From a virus, in the IMG/VR virus record IMGVR_UViG_3300023174_002237, positions 1 to 50,369 of that record: a DNA stretch of 50,369 nt. One strand, given 5' to 3'. A model generated the notes under the pieces. The model did no database searches. It saw only the letters and a program-made list of their open reading frames with translations, and had not been told where the DNA came from. How positions within the stretch are numbered: position 1 is the stretch's first letter; the number at the start of each line of letters is the position of its first letter. The translations under genes and the position numbers were made by a program. Shown here one piece after another: positions 48,763 through 50,369 of the stretch.

Positions 48763-50369
48763 TTAAATAGTTTGTATCACTACCCAGTCACTATTGTATA
48801 CTCTTGGAGCAGAATCTGTCAAAGTAAAGGACGTATCTGAAACATAGGCATTTGGACGGGAAATGTAAGAAGTGTAATGATCTAAAGCTAATGTCCCTGA
48901 CATTGCATAATTGTAAATAGCAATATTTTTATACAGGCTTGAAGGTCCCCCTGCGCTTGAATAATTAAACTTTAATACGCCTGATGCAGGTTGTGTTAAA
49001 ACTAATACAATATGATGCAGGTTATCTGCTAGTAATACATTTGATATATTTGTCTGACTTGTCCGATCTACTCCATTTACGTATATCTTTGATATATTGG
49101 TCTTTGTTATGGTCCCGCCCGTTGTCCAAGAATATCTAGAAGCCGTGTAAGAGCCATCTGAGGCCACATCAAACAAGGTGTTAGCCGTAAGGTCAGAAGG
49201 TGTAAAAAACATCTCTATGGTGCTTACAGAGTCTTTTACAGGTATATTAAAACCTGCTCCTGTTTTTGTCTGCAATCCATTATTTTTATGTCTTAAAAGT
49301 GGCGGGTAATTAAATGATCCCAATGAATAATCAGATGTTGATGTTGCATAATACCCTGAATTTTCTGAGTATACATCAATTGATTTATAAAAGTCTAGTT
49401 TAACTGAAGACAACTTAGGAAGGTATTTAGAAGCATCTGTTGTAGACATAGTAATTTTAAGAAATATAACGTTAGATGTTGCTACTGCCGATTTATTATA
49501 ATTAGGCAAAGCTTTTCCATTTTCACATTCGGTGTATGTTATTCCATCTGTACTCGATTGTACTGTTACTCCTTTATCCGCTTTCCAATATACTTTAGAT
49601 GTTGTAGCCCCTAAGTCAACTGGTATATTTATAATATCATTAATTTCAACAGATTTTGCTGTAACCGTATCTGTTTTATAAAATGTAAGTGCTTGATTAG
49701 CCTTATCAAAATAAACATCATCATTAGTATATGTATTTAAATTGTTTAAAACATATCTTTGGACAGGCTTTAGGAATTCATCATTTAGTCCAAATAACTT
49801 ACCGCCATCTGTTCTAATAAATTGAATAGGGTTAACGTGGAATGTTCCAGCAATAAAGTGTGATCTAATTATTTCTGAAGATAAGGCCTCACGATATATG
49901 GCTGGTGCATCCACTATAAAATAGTCACTTGCGGTACATGGACCAATAGAAAGGGCAAGGGCTGTATTTGTAAACTTAAATCCAGTAATTGATTTGGTAG
50001 CAACATTATATCCATCTACATATAATGACATACTGCTTTGTGAATATGTGCCTACAATATGCATTACCTTATTAGTATTATTTAATGTGTAATATAGCTC
50101 TTCGCCTTCTAGTTTAAATACTAGAGATCCCGCCTCATAATAAATTCCAATGCCTGCAGTATTATCTGCTATTAAAATTGTTCTTGAGGTACTGGTAATT
50201 TTAGGATAAACCCAAGCCTCTAAAGAAAAATTATTTTGCGATGTATATTTATTAGCAAATCCGCCACTTACTGTTGAGCCATAATAATCTTTATCTGTAG
50301 ATAAAGTAATTGATTTTGTAGCATTAATTAAATTACCTGATAATCCGCCTGGAACTAATGGAAGGATAT
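48763..50369 (-). CDS. LamG-like lectin-fold protein, C-terminal part; probably joined to the signal-peptide gene at the left end
   Basis: The frame is open from the window edge to a TAA at 48763-48765. It contains a concanavalin/LamG-like domain: FSLEAWVYPKITSTSRTILI, GIGIYYEAGSLVFKLEGEEL, then HIVGTYSQSSMSLYVDGYNV and a closing ALSIGP strand. A beta domain with YWKADKGVTVQSSTDGITYT and a second LamG-like domain (VSTIEMFFTPSDL ... IYVNGVDRTSQTNIS ... LHHIVLVLTQPASGVLKFNY) follow. Such folds bind sugars or act as structural modules in tail proteins. The start codon is not in this part. Joined across a circular junction the frame matches the Ala-rich secreted protein. Confidence 0.8.
   Translation of the reverse strand, partial: ILPLVPGGLSGNLINATKSITLSTDKDYYGSTVSGGFANKYTSQNNFSLEAWVYPKITSTSRTILIADNTAGIGIYYEAGSLVFKLEGEELYYTLNNTNKVMHIVGTYSQSSMSLYVDGYNVATKSITGFKFTNTALALSIGPCTASDYFIVDAPAIYREALSSEIIRSHFIAGTFHVNPIQFIRTDGGKLFGLNDEFLKPVQRYVLNNLNTYTNDDVYFDKANQALTFYKTDTVTAKSVEINDIINIPVDLGATTSKVYWKADKGVTVQSSTDGITYTECENGKALPNYNKSAVATSNVIFLKITMSTTDASKYLPKLSSVKLDFYKSIDVYSENSGYYATSTSDYSLGSFNYPPLLRHKNNGLQTKTGAGFNIPVKDSVSTIEMFFTPSDLTANTLFDVASDGSYTASRYSWTTGGTITKTNISKIYVNGVDRTSQTNISNVLLADNLHHIVLVLTQPASGVLKFNYSSAGGPSSLYKNIAIYNYAMSGTLALDHYTSYISRPNAYVSDTSFTLTDSAPRVYNSDWVVIQTI

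Overview
The window reads as a tailed double-stranded DNA phage genome, A+T-rich throughout, with every supportable gene on the minus strand. It has a complete set of phage modules, none duplicated. The two window ends fit one another: a minus-strand reading frame runs off position 1 and another runs in from position 50369. Joined as a circle they make one uninterrupted frame of 2145 bases (715 codons). I therefore infer that the window is a whole circularised, or circularly permuted, genome of 50,369 bp cut inside one gene. It is probably a long-tailed siphovirus: there is a single major tail protein, no recognisable sheath, and a 2178-residue tape measure. The host is not shown directly. XapX and secreted HNH genes, frequent GTG/TTG starts and promoters that would give leaderless mRNAs are compatible with an A+T-rich actinobacterium, but this is a weak inference. 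I see no integrase, repressor or CRISPR array.

Transcription runs from high to low coordinates. From 5.8 kb down to 0.6 kb lie the small and large terminase subunits, small proteins, three tRNA genes (Met, Arg, Gly), a CHAP endolysin, a secreted HNH nuclease, an Hsp20 chaperone and an FmdB-like zinc protein. The signal-peptide/Ala-rich/LamG protein then crosses the window junction. From 48.7 kb to 20.1 kb lie a small protein, portal, a protease fused to scaffold, major capsid protein, head-tail connectors, tail terminator and major tail protein. These are followed by tail chaperones with a -1 frameshift, tape measure, tail-tip and hub proteins, two large fibronectin-like fibres and several small proteins.

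From 20.0 kb to 5.8 kb lies the DNA metabolism module. It encodes a metallophosphoesterase, a possible helicase loader, DnaB helicase, DnaG primase, a gp32-like ssDNA-binding protein, a PHP-containing DnaE polymerase, a MazG-like pyrophosphohydrolase, RecA, a PD-(D/E)XK resolvase candidate and a second SSB. It continues with an XapX membrane protein, a Cas4-like nuclease, a RuvC-like resolvase, a small HTH protein, a methyltransferase and a DUF1599/Nmad1-like protein. Most genes overlap by 1 to 11 bases (ATGA, GTGA or TAATG), so translational coupling is the rule.

The few intergenic gaps mostly hold sigma70-like promoters, often with a TGn extended -10. At the small terminase gene, the protease gene and two others, the -10 box lies 6 or 7 nt before the start codon, which predicts leaderless mRNAs. 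Several promoters overlap perfect inverted repeats that look like operators. Two strong hairpins separate capsid and tail transcription units. No gene-free stretch exceeds about 120 bases.
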